From Polyangium jinanense (GTDB lineage Bacteria; Myxococcota; Polyangia; Polyangiales; Polyangiaceae), in contig NZ_JAGTJJ010000001.1 of NCBI RefSeq assembly GCF_028435365.1, forward strand, positions 806,001-870,000: a stretch of 64,000 nucleotides of DNA. Reading direction: 5' to 3'. The translations under genes and the position numbers were made by a program. The notes below the pieces were generated by a model. It saw only the letters and a program-made list of their open reading frames with translations. It was not told the DNA's origin and made no database searches. Of this stretch, positions 1 to 8,616 are shown in pieces (position 1 is the stretch's first letter; every line of letters starts with the position of its first letter).

Positions 1-135
1 CCCATCCGCACCGGCGTCCACCGGCGCAGGCGACACCGTCTCGACCGGCGAGCACGCGAACCCAAGGGCCGGGAGCGCGAGCGCAAAAAGCACCCCCGCG
101 CTCCACAAAAATGAGCGGTCTCGGCGGCGAATCAC
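1..135 (-). CDS. Putative lipoprotein, N-terminal fragment (3' end beyond left edge)
   Basis: An open frame runs on the minus strand from a GTG at 135 to the window edge without a stop (45 codons). It encodes a basic start (IRRRDR), a hydrophobic core (WSAGVLFALALPALG) and Ala-Cys at residues 27-28, followed by a Ser/Pro/Ala/Asp-rich stretch. That is a secretion signal leading into a linker, as in the other lipoproteins here, although the lipobox GFAC is a weak match. The same frame has a stop at 178-180, so only a few start codons are possible; CTG at 156 or TTG at 108 are alternatives. No strong Shine-Dalgarno is visible. The start codon lies in the strong hairpin at 118-144. It follows the DksA-like gene on the same strand by 42 bases and may be cotranscribed. 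The mature function cannot be judged from this fragment. Confidence 0.55.
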   Translation of the reverse strand, partial: MIRRRDRSFLWSAGVLFALALPALGFACSPVETVSPAPVDAGADG

Positions 136-144
136 CGCCGAGAC
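118..144. repeat. Perfect 10-bp inverted repeat over a start codon
   Basis: Bases 118-127 (GTCTCGGCGG) are the exact reverse complement of 135-144, with a 7-base loop. On minus-strand RNA the stem holds the putative GTG start (133-135) at the loop boundary. It could hinder translation initiation, be a protein-binding palindrome, or act as a weak terminator after the upstream DksA-like gene (no T-run follows on the minus strand). Which of these applies is inference. Confidence 0.6.
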
Positions 145-177
145 TTTATCAGGCAGGCGCCCCCGTCGGGCCGGTTT

Positions 178-657
178 TCAGACGCCGCCGCGCGTACGCG
201 CCTCGCGCTCGAGCTGCTCCTGGTACTCCACGCTGAAGCGCGCCCATGGCCGCGAGCGCAGCCGCGGGAAGCCAATCGGCTCGCCCGTGCCCTCGCACAG
301 GCCGTACGTGCCGTCCCTGAACTTCGCGAGCGCGCGATCGATCTCCGAGAGGAGCTGCACGTCGCGTTCGAGCAGGCGCGAGGCCATCGCCGTCGCGCCC
401 TCGATGTTCGCCTCGTCCATCTCGTCGCCGACCTCGCGCCCGGTGTCGCGTTCTTGCTCCTGGCGCGTCTCGATGCTCGCCAGGATCTCCGCGCGCTTCG
501 TCTCGAGCAAGGTGCGCAGCTCGTCGCGCTGCTCGGGCGTGAGCTCCGGCTCTTCGTCGATCGACTCGGGGTTCAGCGCGCCCGCGCGCGTCGCAGGCCT
601 CGCAGCGGGTCCCCGCGGCGCGATGCTCCCGATCCCTACTCCCTTTCGAGCGTCCAT
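178..657 (-). CDS. DksA/TraR-family transcriptional regulator
   Basis: The 159-residue protein has the DksA layout: a disordered N-terminus, a coiled-coil hairpin (about 40-110, with TPEQRDELRTLL and LSEIDRALAKF) and a C-terminal zinc-finger-like region beginning YGLCEGTGEPIG. DksA-type proteins bind RNA polymerase through the secondary channel and, with ppGpp, alter initiation. Only one of the four zinc cysteines remains: the usual CxxC...CxxC becomes C-x2-T...S-x2-Y. Single-Cys DksA variants are known in other bacteria, so the fold may be kept without zinc. The ATG at 657 is preferred because AAAGGGG lies just upstream and the longer reading to 735 adds only an Arg-rich extension. It lies downstream of the lipoprotein gene on the same strand. 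Confidence 0.85.
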   Translation of the reverse strand: MDARKGVGIGSIAPRGPAARPATRAGALNPESIDEEPELTPEQRDELRTLLETKRAEILASIETRQEQERDTGREVGDEMDEANIEGATAMASRLLERDVQLLSEIDRALAKFRDGTYGLCEGTGEPIGFPRLRSRPWARFSVEYQEQLEREARTRGGV

Positions 658-765
658 GGTCCCCTTTGTCGTTCGGCGAATGTTTTCCGGACGAACGGCA
701 AGGGACATGCCCCTCGCCCTGCGCACGAATCGCACGTCACGCCGAAGACCGAGAGCCTAGCAGGC

Positions 766-2760
766 TCAGCGGCGCGCGCCGCTCACACCGAGCGTCTTGA
801 TGAGCCAGCCGATGTCCTCGAAGGCCGCCTTCGAAGCCGTGACAGCAAGCTCACCGCGCGGTGCGTCCACGGTGCCCGTCGAGCTCGACGTGACGAAGAT
901 GGGCGTTTCGCCCTGGTGCGGCATCGTCGAGACGGCGCGAATCAGCTGCTGGACGCGAGCATCCTCGCGCGGGCCGAACACGTCCTTCATGCGGTCCAGG
1001 CTCTTGACCAGCGGGCCCATCGAGAGGAAGCCGGAGCCCATGTGGGTGCCGCGACGGAGCGGCTCGAGATCCGTGCGCGACGCGATCGTCCCCGCGTCGG
1101 GCGCGCCGGTTTTCACCGCGAGCAGGCGCTTGACGAGCCCGTCGGGCTTACCGCCCCCGACGGCGAGCCACGTGCGCGACTTGCCGTCGGTCATGAGCAG
1201 GACGTGCACCTCGACGCTGACGAGAGCCTTCTGCGGGGCGCTCTTGTCGAGCAACGCCGCCGGGACGTTCTCGATCTTGATCGACAGATCCAGCGAGTCG
1301 GGCCCGAGGGCCGCGGGGCCCGGGCCGACCTTCACCTTGGGGAGCGCCTTCGAGAGCTCCGGCCCGAGCTCCTTGCGCAGCGGATCCTGAAAACCCTTGC
1401 GGTTGTAGACGTCCGCGATCTTGCGGAGCTGCTTTGCGAGGTTCGCCGAGCCCTCCTCGTAACCGGCGAGGCCCCAGCCGATCCAGCCGTTCACGAGGGC
1501 CTCGGCCTCTTGCTGCGGGGTGCGCGTGCCCTTGACCTCCGCGACCTCCACGCGGCCGCTCGCCGTGACCGTCTCGACGTCCTTGCCCATGGGCCAGTCG
1601 AAGAGCTCGCCGACCGCGCGATGATCGGCCTCGGAGCCGACGTTCACCTTCGCGAGGATGCCTTCGACGAGGAGGCGCGCCGTGCGCAGGATCGGCTGGA
1701 AGCGCTTCGGGTCGGAGCCGCGGCCGTAGAAGACGGACGCGCTGTCCTTGGGCGCGCGCCAGAAGATCGCGGGCGGCGGGCCGGCTCGCTCCGGGCGCTC
1801 GCCCATGAGGCCGCTCACCCAGGAGTTTTTCCCGCGCATCGCGAGCGAGGCGCTCGCGCGCAGGCACGTGGCCGGATCCATGGAGACGTCGAGCGTGAGT
1901 TTGTCCGCGTCCTGCGCGAAGGCGACGATCTCGTCCGCGAGGCCCGTGGCCGCGTCGACGATCGCACGGTCGAACTTGGGCTCGCCAATGGCGAGCTCGG
2001 CCTGCGCGATCACGGGCAAACCCTGCACCTGCGTGCGCAAAAGCGAGCCATACCGGGCCTCGGCCGGGGCGAAGCGCACCTCGAGGTGCATGTCCGAGGC
2101 CGCGCCGGCCTTCGTCGGCAAGGTGCGCGTGAGGTACGGCGCGAGCGTGGTGACGTCCTTCTCCTTCGGCCCGCACACGAGCCGCGCGGGCGTCGCGCCC
2201 GCGGACGCCGCGATCACGCACGTCGAGCCCGACCTGCCGCCGATGCGGAACATGCCCGGGCCGAGCTCCGTGACGGGACCCGCGCCCTCGACGGCCATCT
2301 TCGCCTTTTCGAGGGACGTGAGGCCGAGCGAGAACGCGACGAAGGCGCCAGCGCGCTTCGATTGCGTTTCGAGTGAGGCCACGGCGAAGACGGGCGCGTC
2401 GAGGGAGACGGCGGCCGCGAGACTACGCACGTCGACGTTGCTCGACACGACGTCGCGGAGGAGCGCACGGAGCTGGCCTTCGACGCCGCCCATGAGCGGT
2501 TCGGGCGGGATGGCCGCGCAGGTCCCGAAGCTCGTCAGCGTGGCCGCGGGGCTCTTCCAGCCGAAGAATGCGACGACGTCCTCGGGCTCCGGCACCGGCG
2601 AGAGGTCGTAGGCCGTCTCGGTCGGCTGAGGGGCGGCGACTTGCGCGGCGCCTTTTTCCTTCGAAGCATCGGCCGGCGTCTTCGTGGGTTCGACGGTCGC
2701 GGGCGACGGGCCACACGCGAGTGCGAGGAGGGCAAAGGCCGGGAGGAGCGACGTACGCAT
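766..2760 (-). CDS. Large lipoprotein of unknown function
   Basis: About 664 residues. The start at 2760 places a lipoprotein signal (MRTSLLPAFALLALAC) at the very N-terminus, with Cys16 as the likely lipidated residue, then a Thr/Pro/Ala/Lys linker to about residue 50. The rest is a large soluble alpha/beta-looking domain with alternating hydrophobic segments and no catalytic motif I recognise. The repeated 'fraction of calculated value' texture (FAVASLETQ, AGAFVAFSLGL) recalls DUF3352-like secreted proteins, but this is not strong enough to name it. It is divergent from the lipoprotein gene at 2862, with a shared intergenic region of about 100 bases. Confidence 0.8.
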   Translation of the reverse strand: MRTSLLPAFALLALACGPSPATVEPTKTPADASKEKGAAQVAAPQPTETAYDLSPVPEPEDVVAFFGWKSPAATLTSFGTCAAIPPEPLMGGVEGQLRALLRDVVSSNVDVRSLAAAVSLDAPVFAVASLETQSKRAGAFVAFSLGLTSLEKAKMAVEGAGPVTELGPGMFRIGGRSGSTCVIAASAGATPARLVCGPKEKDVTTLAPYLTRTLPTKAGAASDMHLEVRFAPAEARYGSLLRTQVQGLPVIAQAELAIGEPKFDRAIVDAATGLADEIVAFAQDADKLTLDVSMDPATCLRASASLAMRGKNSWVSGLMGERPERAGPPPAIFWRAPKDSASVFYGRGSDPKRFQPILRTARLLVEGILAKVNVGSEADHRAVGELFDWPMGKDVETVTASGRVEVAEVKGTRTPQQEAEALVNGWIGWGLAGYEEGSANLAKQLRKIADVYNRKGFQDPLRKELGPELSKALPKVKVGPGPAALGPDSLDLSIKIENVPAALLDKSAPQKALVSVEVHVLLMTDGKSRTWLAVGGGKPDGLVKRLLAVKTGAPDAGTIASRTDLEPLRRGTHMGSGFLSMGPLVKSLDRMKDVFGPREDARVQQLIRAVSTMPHQGETPIFVTSSSTGTVDAPRGELAVTASKAAFEDIGWLIKTLGVSGARR

Positions 2761-2861
2761 GGGCCGCCTTATACGGCGGGCGGAAGCGGACGTCGAGAGA
2801 GCCAGATTCACGCGCGGGCTCGGACTTGCCTTCCGCGCGACCTCGTCCTACGCCGAGCTTC

Positions 2862-3596
2862 ATGCGTCTACGGACCCGCTTCGACAAGCTGCTCCGCACC
2901 TCGATCCTCGGATTGCCGGCGCTCATCGCCGCCTTTGCCGTGGCGTGCGGCGGCGAGCCGACCCCGCCCCCGGCCAATCCCGAGCCGCCCCCCGCGGCGA
3001 CACCTGCGCCCACGCCGACGGAGACTCCAACGGCCGCGCCCGAGACGCCTCCGCCCAAGCCTACGGCGTCGGCGTCCGCCGAAGCGCCGCCGCCGCCGAA
3101 GTCCGCCGCGGAGGAGCGGCCGCCGGTGCTGATGAGCTCCGACAAGGAGCTGCAATCGATCTTCACCACGAGCCCGGGCGCGAAGCTCGAGCTCGGCGAC
3201 GATTCGGGCCGCGCCGTCTTCCGCATTCGCGAAGGCTCGCTGGGCTCGCCGCACATCATCACGTTCAAGCTCGATCCGAAGGGCAAGTCGACGGGCGTGC
3301 CGATCGGGAAGATCTACCGGCTGCTCGTGCAGATCGAGAACTCGCCGGATCTGCCCACGCTCGAGTCCCTGGACAAACCCTTCGAGTTCAGCTTCCCCGC
3401 GGGCAACAAGAAGGACGCGAACCTCGCGATCGGCGAGCTGAAGGTCGACGACAAGGGCCGCGAGAAGATCACGTGGACGGTGGTCGCGCCCGAGAAGATC
3501 GACGACGCGACGGGGACGGCGTTCTTCAAGATCAAGGCGATCGGAAACTACTTCATGCACGTCACGGCGAAGGCCCCGACCGAGGCGCCCAAGTGA
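2862..3596 (+). CDS. Lipoprotein with proline-rich linker
   Basis: 244 residues from the ATG at 2862. A signal peptide (TSILGLPALIAAFAVAC) ends at a Cys near residue 23. An extended Pro/Thr/Ala/Glu linker of about 60 residues follows, with PPP and TPAPTPTETP runs. The folded part (about 90-244) is rich in beta-strand-like segments (IITFKLD, IYRLLVQIEN, ITWTVVAPEK) and ends in Lys/Ala/Pro. It looks like a beta-sandwich envelope domain held away from the membrane; no family is recognised. Its last 35 bases overlap the 3' end of the convergent oxidoreductase gene. It is divergent from the large lipoprotein upstream. Confidence 0.8.
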   Translation: MRLRTRFDKLLRTSILGLPALIAAFAVACGGEPTPPPANPEPPPAATPAPTPTETPTAAPETPPPKPTASASAEAPPPPKSAAEERPPVLMSSDKELQSIFTTSPGAKLELGDDSGRAVFRIREGSLGSPHIITFKLDPKGKSTGVPIGKIYRLLVQIENSPDLPTLESLDKPFEFSFPAGNKKDANLAIGELKVDDKGREKITWTVVAPEKIDDATGTAFFKIKAIGNYFMHVTAKAPTEAPK

Positions 3597-4800
3597 AACG
3601 CGCCTGATCGAGCGCCCAGCCGAACAACGCCCCTCCGAGATCGAGCGCACTCCTGCCGAGCGCGCGCCGATCAACTCGTTCACCCGCGAAATAATCCATC
3701 CCCGCCCGCGCGAGCGCGTGCGAGCGCGTGACCCATCGCTCGATCACGGGGCGCGCGCCGCCGTACACGAAGCGCGCCGCGCGCGCGCGCAGGCGGAGAT
3801 CCAAACCGAGGCGGCTCTCGCGGAGCACCGAAGGAAACGAGGCGAACGAGAGGTCGCCCGCTTCGAGCGCGCGCGCGAGGAACGGGCCCGCGACGGAGCC
3901 GTACTGGATCGCCTGCGCGATGCCCTCGCCAAGCGCCGGATCGATGCCCGCCGCCTCCCCCACGAGGAGCACACGTGGCTGGGCGAAGGGCTCATGCAAG
4001 GAGAGGCCTCGCTCGGCGAAGCGTCGCAGCGAGGACGCGGGCACGGCCACGCCCTGGTCGTTCGCACGAGCGAGGAGCCGCTCGGCCGGCGCAGGCTCGG
4101 TCGCGGCGCGCTCGGGTACGCCCTCGGCGCGGAGCTCGTAGATGCCACGACAAACCATGGGCCGTCCGTGGACGAGCGTCGGAAAGTCCCACGCGTACCC
4201 GGGCAAACCCCGTGCGGCCATGTCGAAATGGAGGACGTCGCGCGGGCCGTCGCCGCGAGCTTCGGGGGTGTCGACTTCCACGGCCTGGGCCATGAACGCG
4301 CCGCGTGGCAAGCCGAGCGCGCGCCGCACGACGCTGCCGACGCCGTCGGCGCCGATGACGGCGCGTGCGCGAATCTCGCCGATCGAGCTCTCGATCCGCG
4401 CGTCGTGTTCGCCGATCACGAGGCCCGTGACCTTCACGCCGTCGCGCACGCGTATGCCACGCGCCATGGCCTCGCGCGCGAAGGCGTGATCGAACTCGAA
4501 GCGGCGGACGACACGGCCGATCGGCGGTCCCTCGGCGCGCGCGGCGAGCCTTCGGCCCGAAGCATCCACAGACAAACCGTGGATCGGGACCGACGGGACG
4601 AAGACACGCACGCCGATGGACGCGAGCAGCCGATCCGCGCGCGCGCCGATCGCACCCGCGCAGATCTTTTCGCGCGGATACGTCGCTCGTTCGAGCACGA
4701 CGATCCGCTCGGCGAGTCGAGGTGCGGCGTGCGCGAAGAAGAGCGCCGTCGAGATGCCGGCGGGGCCTCCGCCGACGATCACGATCTCCGCGTCGAGCAT
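3562..4800 (-). CDS. FAD-dependent oxidoreductase, geranylgeranyl-reductase-like
   Basis: 412 residues. The N-terminus has the FAD dinucleotide fold (IVIVGGGPAGIS, Gly10-Gly15), then the family segment YPREKICAG near residue 60, a second nucleotide motif IGADGVGS near 145, and the C-terminal FAD site GEAAGIDPALGEGIAQAI near 285. This is the arrangement of the geranylgeranyl reductase/FixC-like flavoenzymes (p-hydroxybenzoate hydroxylase fold), which act on isoprenoid or other hydrophobic substrates; the substrate here is unknown. The ATG at 4800 is 14 bases after the argJB stop on the same strand, so it is probably the last gene of an argC-argJB-oxidoreductase unit, though nothing ties it to arginine. 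It converges with the lipoprotein gene and overlaps it by 35 bases. Confidence 0.85.
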   Translation of the reverse strand: MLDAEIVIVGGGPAGISTALFFAHAAPRLAERIVVLERATYPREKICAGAIGARADRLLASIGVRVFVPSVPIHGLSVDASGRRLAARAEGPPIGRVVRRFEFDHAFAREAMARGIRVRDGVKVTGLVIGEHDARIESSIGEIRARAVIGADGVGSVVRRALGLPRGAFMAQAVEVDTPEARGDGPRDVLHFDMAARGLPGYAWDFPTLVHGRPMVCRGIYELRAEGVPERAATEPAPAERLLARANDQGVAVPASSLRRFAERGLSLHEPFAQPRVLLVGEAAGIDPALGEGIAQAIQYGSVAGPFLARALEAGDLSFASFPSVLRESRLGLDLRLRARAARFVYGGARPVIERWVTRSHALARAGMDYFAGERVDRRALGRSALDLGGALFGWALDQARFTWAPRSGPSP

Positions 4801-4814
4801 GGTGTCGAGGGGGC

Positions 4815-6941
4815 TCAGCCCATGGGGAATTCTTCGCCCTCTTTGGGCGCGCCTGCGCGGATCATCGTGCCGACGCCACGCGAGGTGAAGAGCTCCGCCA
4901 CCACGTTGTGCGGGACGCGGCCGTCGATGATGTGCACCGTCTCCACGCCGCCCTCGAGCGCGCGCAGGATCGACGCCGCCTTCGGGAGCATGCCGCCCGT
5001 GACCGTGCCGTCACGCATGCGCGCGTCGAGCTCCTCCGCGCTCATCTCCGACACGAGCAGGCCATTCGAGAGGATGCCCGCGACGTCGGTCAGGTAGATG
5101 AGCTTGCGCGCGCCGCACGCGACCGCGACCTCCGCGGCGACGGTGTCGGCGTTGATGTTGTACGTGTTCCCATCCTTGCCGAGGCCGATGGGCGAGATGA
5201 CGGGGATGTACCCCTTGCCGAGCAAAAGCTCGAGCACGTCGGGATCGATCCGCGCAACCTCGCCGACGTAGCCGAGGTCCTTGCCCGGCGGCATGTTCAT
5301 CTTGCGCGCCTCGATCAAGCCGCCGTCCTTTCCGGACAACCCCACGGCCTTCGTGCCCGCGCGCGCGAGCGAGGCGACGACCTCCTTGTTGATCTGGCCC
5401 GTGAGGACCATCTCGACGATACGCAAGCTCGCGGCGTCCGTGACGCGCAGGCCGTCGACGAACTCGGTCGCCTGCCCCATCTGCTCGAGCGTGCGCGAGA
5501 TCTCGGGGCCACCGCCGTGCACGATGATCGGGCGCAAACCCACGGCCTGGAGCAGGCGCACGTCCTCGGCGAAGCGATCCTTGAGGTCGGCGCGCACCAT
5601 CGCGGCGCCGCCGTACTTGATGACCGCGCGCGTGCCGGCGAAGCGCTCGATGTAGCGGAGCGCCTGCACGAGCGTGTCGGCCTTGAGCTCCGGCGTCTTG
5701 TGGTCGAGGCTCGGATCACGGCGCACCGGGCCGCCCGCGGGGTCGACGAGGACGGCCGCGTAGTCGGCGTTGATTCGTACGTAATCGTAGGAAAGGTCGC
5801 AGCCCCAGGCCGTCGCCTCACCCACGCCCGTGCCGACCTCGATGTCGACGAAGACCTCTTCACCGCGAAGAAGCGCGCGGAGCGCGTCGGCGTCGAAGGC
5901 CTGCGGTTTGCCCTGCGCGTAGACGAGGACGTTCTGCAGGCGCACGCTCGCCACGGTCGGATCGAAACGAATGTGCTGCTCGGCCGCGCGCGAGCCGACC
6001 GCCGCGAGGACACGGCCCCAGTTCGGGTCCGTCCCGAAAAACGCCGCCTTCGCGAGGTTCGATTCCGTGACGGCGCGAGCGAGCGCGCGCGCGGACGTGA
6101 GGTCCTCGGCGCCACGCACGGTGACCGTGATGAGGTGCTGCGCGCCCTCGCCGTCGGCGGCGATCGTGCGCGCGAGCTCGCGGCAGATGTCGATGAGCGC
6201 AGCGGCGAAGCTCTGCGCTTCGGGCGAGTCGCGGCGCGTGATCGGATCGTTCTCCGCCATGCCGTTCGCGAGCACGAGGACCTGATCGTTCGTCGACGTG
6301 TCGCGATCGACGCTGACCATGTTGAACGTCTCGTCGACGGCCGCATGCAGGATCGCGTCGAGCACGGAGACGTCGATGGCCACGTCGGTCACGAGGAACG
6401 CGAGCATCGTGGCCATGTTCGGGTGAATCATGCCCGAGCCCTTGGCGATGCCCGCGATACGCACGCGATCACCGCCGAGGAAGATCTCGCGCGAGGCGAG
6501 CTTCGTGCACGTGTCCGTCGTGAGGATCGCCTCGGCCGCAGGCGTGGGATCCTGGCTGAGCTTGGCGATGAGGCCGGGGACCGCAGCGGAGACTTTTCCA
6601 TGCGGCAGAGGCACGCCGATGACGCCGGTCGAGCACGTGAGGACCGCGTCGACGGGGACGCCGAGCGCGTCGGCGACGGACGCGGCCATGCGCTGGTTCG
6701 CCTGGACGCCCTCGTCGCCCGCGAGGCAGTTCGCGTTGCCGCTGTTCGCCACGATCGCGCGCGCGTCCTTGCGAGGCAGCCGCGCGACGTTCCAGTCGAC
6801 ACACGCCGCGCGCGACTTCGAGCGCGTGAAGCATCCGGCCGCGACGGCGGGAACCTCCGAGAGCACGAGCGCGAGATCGGGGCGTTTGACCTTGATGCCG
6901 GCAGAGGCCCCGGCGAACGAGAATCCAAGCGGTATCTTCAC
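4815..6941 (-). CDS. argJB: Bifunctional ArgJ-ArgB fusion: glutamate/ornithine acetyltransferase plus acetylglutamate kinase
   Basis: One uninterrupted 708-residue frame. Residues 1 to about 395 are ArgJ, which makes N-acetylglutamate and recycles acetyl groups from acetylornithine. It shows KGSGMIHPNMATML with the Ala-Thr self-cleavage site (Thr178 is the predicted nucleophile) and the conserved end DYVRINADY. After about 25 linker residues (DPAGGPVRRDPSLDHK), residues from about 422 are a complete acetylglutamate kinase: an N-terminal helix, VIKYGGAAM, IIVHGGGPEI, YNINADTVAAEVA and the C-terminal TGGMLPKA motif. If ArgJ autocleaves, the kinase would stay attached to the beta chain. GTG at 6941 is preferred because GAGGTGG lies just upstream; a GTG at 6980 would add 13 residues. 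It follows argC on the same strand. Confidence 0.93.
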   Translation of the reverse strand: MKIPLGFSFAGASAGIKVKRPDLALVLSEVPAVAAGCFTRSKSRAACVDWNVARLPRKDARAIVANSGNANCLAGDEGVQANQRMAASVADALGVPVDAVLTCSTGVIGVPLPHGKVSAAVPGLIAKLSQDPTPAAEAILTTDTCTKLASREIFLGGDRVRIAGIAKGSGMIHPNMATMLAFLVTDVAIDVSVLDAILHAAVDETFNMVSVDRDTSTNDQVLVLANGMAENDPITRRDSPEAQSFAAALIDICRELARTIAADGEGAQHLITVTVRGAEDLTSARALARAVTESNLAKAAFFGTDPNWGRVLAAVGSRAAEQHIRFDPTVASVRLQNVLVYAQGKPQAFDADALRALLRGEEVFVDIEVGTGVGEATAWGCDLSYDYVRINADYAAVLVDPAGGPVRRDPSLDHKTPELKADTLVQALRYIERFAGTRAVIKYGGAAMVRADLKDRFAEDVRLLQAVGLRPIIVHGGGPEISRTLEQMGQATEFVDGLRVTDAASLRIVEMVLTGQINKEVVASLARAGTKAVGLSGKDGGLIEARKMNMPPGKDLGYVGEVARIDPDVLELLLGKGYIPVISPIGLGKDGNTYNINADTVAAEVAVACGARKLIYLTDVAGILSNGLLVSEMSAEELDARMRDGTVTGGMLPKAASILRALEGGVETVHIIDGRVPHNVVAELFTSRGVGTMIRAGAPKEGEEFPMG

Positions 6942-7008
6942 GGGCCACCTCGGGGTAGGGGGAGCCGCGGCGCGAATCACGACGCGGGGGAGCCCTTCTT
7001 TTTGTCTG

Positions 7009-8055
7009 TCAATGCGGCGAAAGCGGCGGCGCGCCGATCATGGCGCAGAGGTTCTGGAGCGCCTGGGAGGCGGCTCCCTTCAGCAGGTTGTCGAGCGCCG
7101 ACGTGACGACGACCGAGCCTCGCTCGGCGTCGGCACGAACGCCGAGGCGCGCGTACGGGGTGTACGCGACCTGCGCGAGCGTGACGTCCTCCGGCGCGCG
7201 CACCTCGACGAGGTCGGCAGGGGCGTACGCGCGCCGGAAGAGCGCTTCGATCTGGTCGTGCGGGACCGCGCCGGAGAGGCGCGCGAAGGCCGTGACGAGC
7301 AGGCCTCGACGAACGGGCAGGAGATGCGGGACGAACGTCACGGAGGCGCGCACGCGGCCCGCGCGGGAGAGCGCTTGCTCGATCTCGGGCGTGTGCTGGT
7401 GGTTGCCCACGCGGTACGCCGAGAGGTTCTCGTCGACCTCCATGAACAGGAGGCGCTCTTCAACTTTGCGACCCGCGCCCGATACGCCGCTCTTGCCGTC
7501 GACGTACATCGAAGCCGGGTCGATCGCGCCCGCCTCGACGAGCGGCGCGAGCGCGAGGATCGCGGCCGTCGCATAACAACCGGGGTTCGCGATGAGGCGC
7601 GCGTCCTTCGCGCCGCCCGTGCGCGTCGAGGCGGAGGCGACCTCGGGCAAACCGTAGTGCGCCTCGGCGAGGAGCTCGGGCGCGGGATGCTCGAAGCCGT
7701 ACCAGCGCGGATACGCGGCCGGATCCTCCAGGCGAAACGCGCCCGAGAGATCAACGACGCGCACGCCGTGCGAAAGGAGCTCCGGCGCGAGCTTGGCCGA
7801 GACCTCGGCGGGCGTCGCGAGCAGCGCGACCTCGCTCTGCCGGGCCACGGCGACGGCGTCGCTCATCGGCGCGACAGGGAGCTTTCCGACGCTCGCGGGC
7901 ACACGCACGCGATCACCGAGCTTCGATCCCTGCCATCGATCCGCGGCGACACCCGCGAGCGAGAGGGACGCATGTTCGGCGACGAGCCGCGCGAGCTCGC
8001 TGCCGGCGAAGCCACTGACGCCGAGGATCGAGACGGGGACTTTGGAGGCGCTCAC
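7009..8055 (-). CDS. argC: N-acetyl-gamma-glutamyl-phosphate reductase
   Basis: 348 residues, the normal ArgC length. It reduces acetylglutamyl phosphate to the semialdehyde with NADPH, the third step of arginine synthesis. Visible features are the NADP-binding start ILGVSGFAGSELARL, the catalytic cysteine in NPGCYATAAILAL (Cys160), VDGKSGVSGAGR and a conserved HQHTPEIEQAL segment. It is the first gene of an argC-argJB unit, so three consecutive steps plus acetyl recycling are encoded together; aminotransferase and later steps are not in the window. The 105-base gap to the divergent lipoprotein gene at 8161 should hold both promoters; no clear ARG box was identified by eye. Confidence 0.95.
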   Translation of the reverse strand: MSASKVPVSILGVSGFAGSELARLVAEHASLSLAGVAADRWQGSKLGDRVRVPASVGKLPVAPMSDAVAVARQSEVALLATPAEVSAKLAPELLSHGVRVVDLSGAFRLEDPAAYPRWYGFEHPAPELLAEAHYGLPEVASASTRTGGAKDARLIANPGCYATAAILALAPLVEAGAIDPASMYVDGKSGVSGAGRKVEERLLFMEVDENLSAYRVGNHQHTPEIEQALSRAGRVRASVTFVPHLLPVRRGLLVTAFARLSGAVPHDQIEALFRRAYAPADLVEVRAPEDVTLAQVAYTPYARLGVRADAERGSVVVTSALDNLLKGAASQALQNLCAMIGAPPLSPH

Positions 8056-8160
8056 GGGCGCGCTTCCCTACTGAGCGATGACGCCCTTGTCAAACGGTTG
8101 TGCATGCTCGCTGCGTGATGGCACCTCGGTTGCTCGTCCGAGTCGAAAGCGAGGTGACCT

Positions 8161-8589
8161 GTGCGGATCAGAAGCAACGTTGGCGCCCCGGACGGACGAT
8201 ATCGTCGAACGAATCGCGGCGCGTGGATATTCGCGCCCGTCATCGCATTGTCGATGCTGGCCGCGGGCTGTACCGCGACGCTGTCGGCCGGGACCCCGAA
8301 CGTGGGCGGGTACGACGTGGCGTATGCGGAGGCGGTTCCCATCGATGTGAATACGTACCCGGCCGTCGCCTATCGGGGCCGGCTCGCTTACCTCGTCGAG
8401 GGACGCTGGTACTGGCCGACGGACAATGGCTGGGTCGTGTTCCTCGAGGAGCCGCCTGAGCTCGCGCGTTACCGCACGAACGTCCAGACCGCGCCGCGCG
8501 CCGTGCCGCCGCCCGCGGTCGAGTACGGCTACCCGCCGGTTCGTCCCACGAAACCACGCGAGATCCATCGCGAGTACCGGCCTCGTTGA
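8161..8589 (+). CDS. Small lipoprotein, unknown function
   Basis: 142 residues from a GTG with GAGGTG 4 bases upstream. A basic N-terminus precedes a hydrophobic signal and lipobox (LSMLAAGC, Cys at about 37). The mature part is Tyr/Pro-rich, with AVAYRGRLAYLVEGRWYWPTD-type aromatic segments and a Pro/Arg-rich end. Aromatic-rich small lipoproteins of this style recur in myxobacteria; no function can be assigned. It lies 27 bases upstream of another lipoprotein gene on the same strand and is probably cotranscribed with it. Confidence 0.7.
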   Translation: MRIRSNVGAPDGRYRRTNRGAWIFAPVIALSMLAAGCTATLSAGTPNVGGYDVAYAEAVPIDVNTYPAVAYRGRLAYLVEGRWYWPTDNGWVVFLEEPPELARYRTNVQTAPRAVPPPAVEYGYPPVRPTKPREIHREYRPR

Positions 8590-8616
8590 CCGATGACAGA
8601 CAGGGGGAGGTTTTCC

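Noticed and set aside
454..2376. 640-residue open frame on the plus strand
   Set aside because: It is antisense to the DksA-like and lipoprotein genes, with His/Arg/Glu-biased composition and no domain; a high-GC shadow frame.
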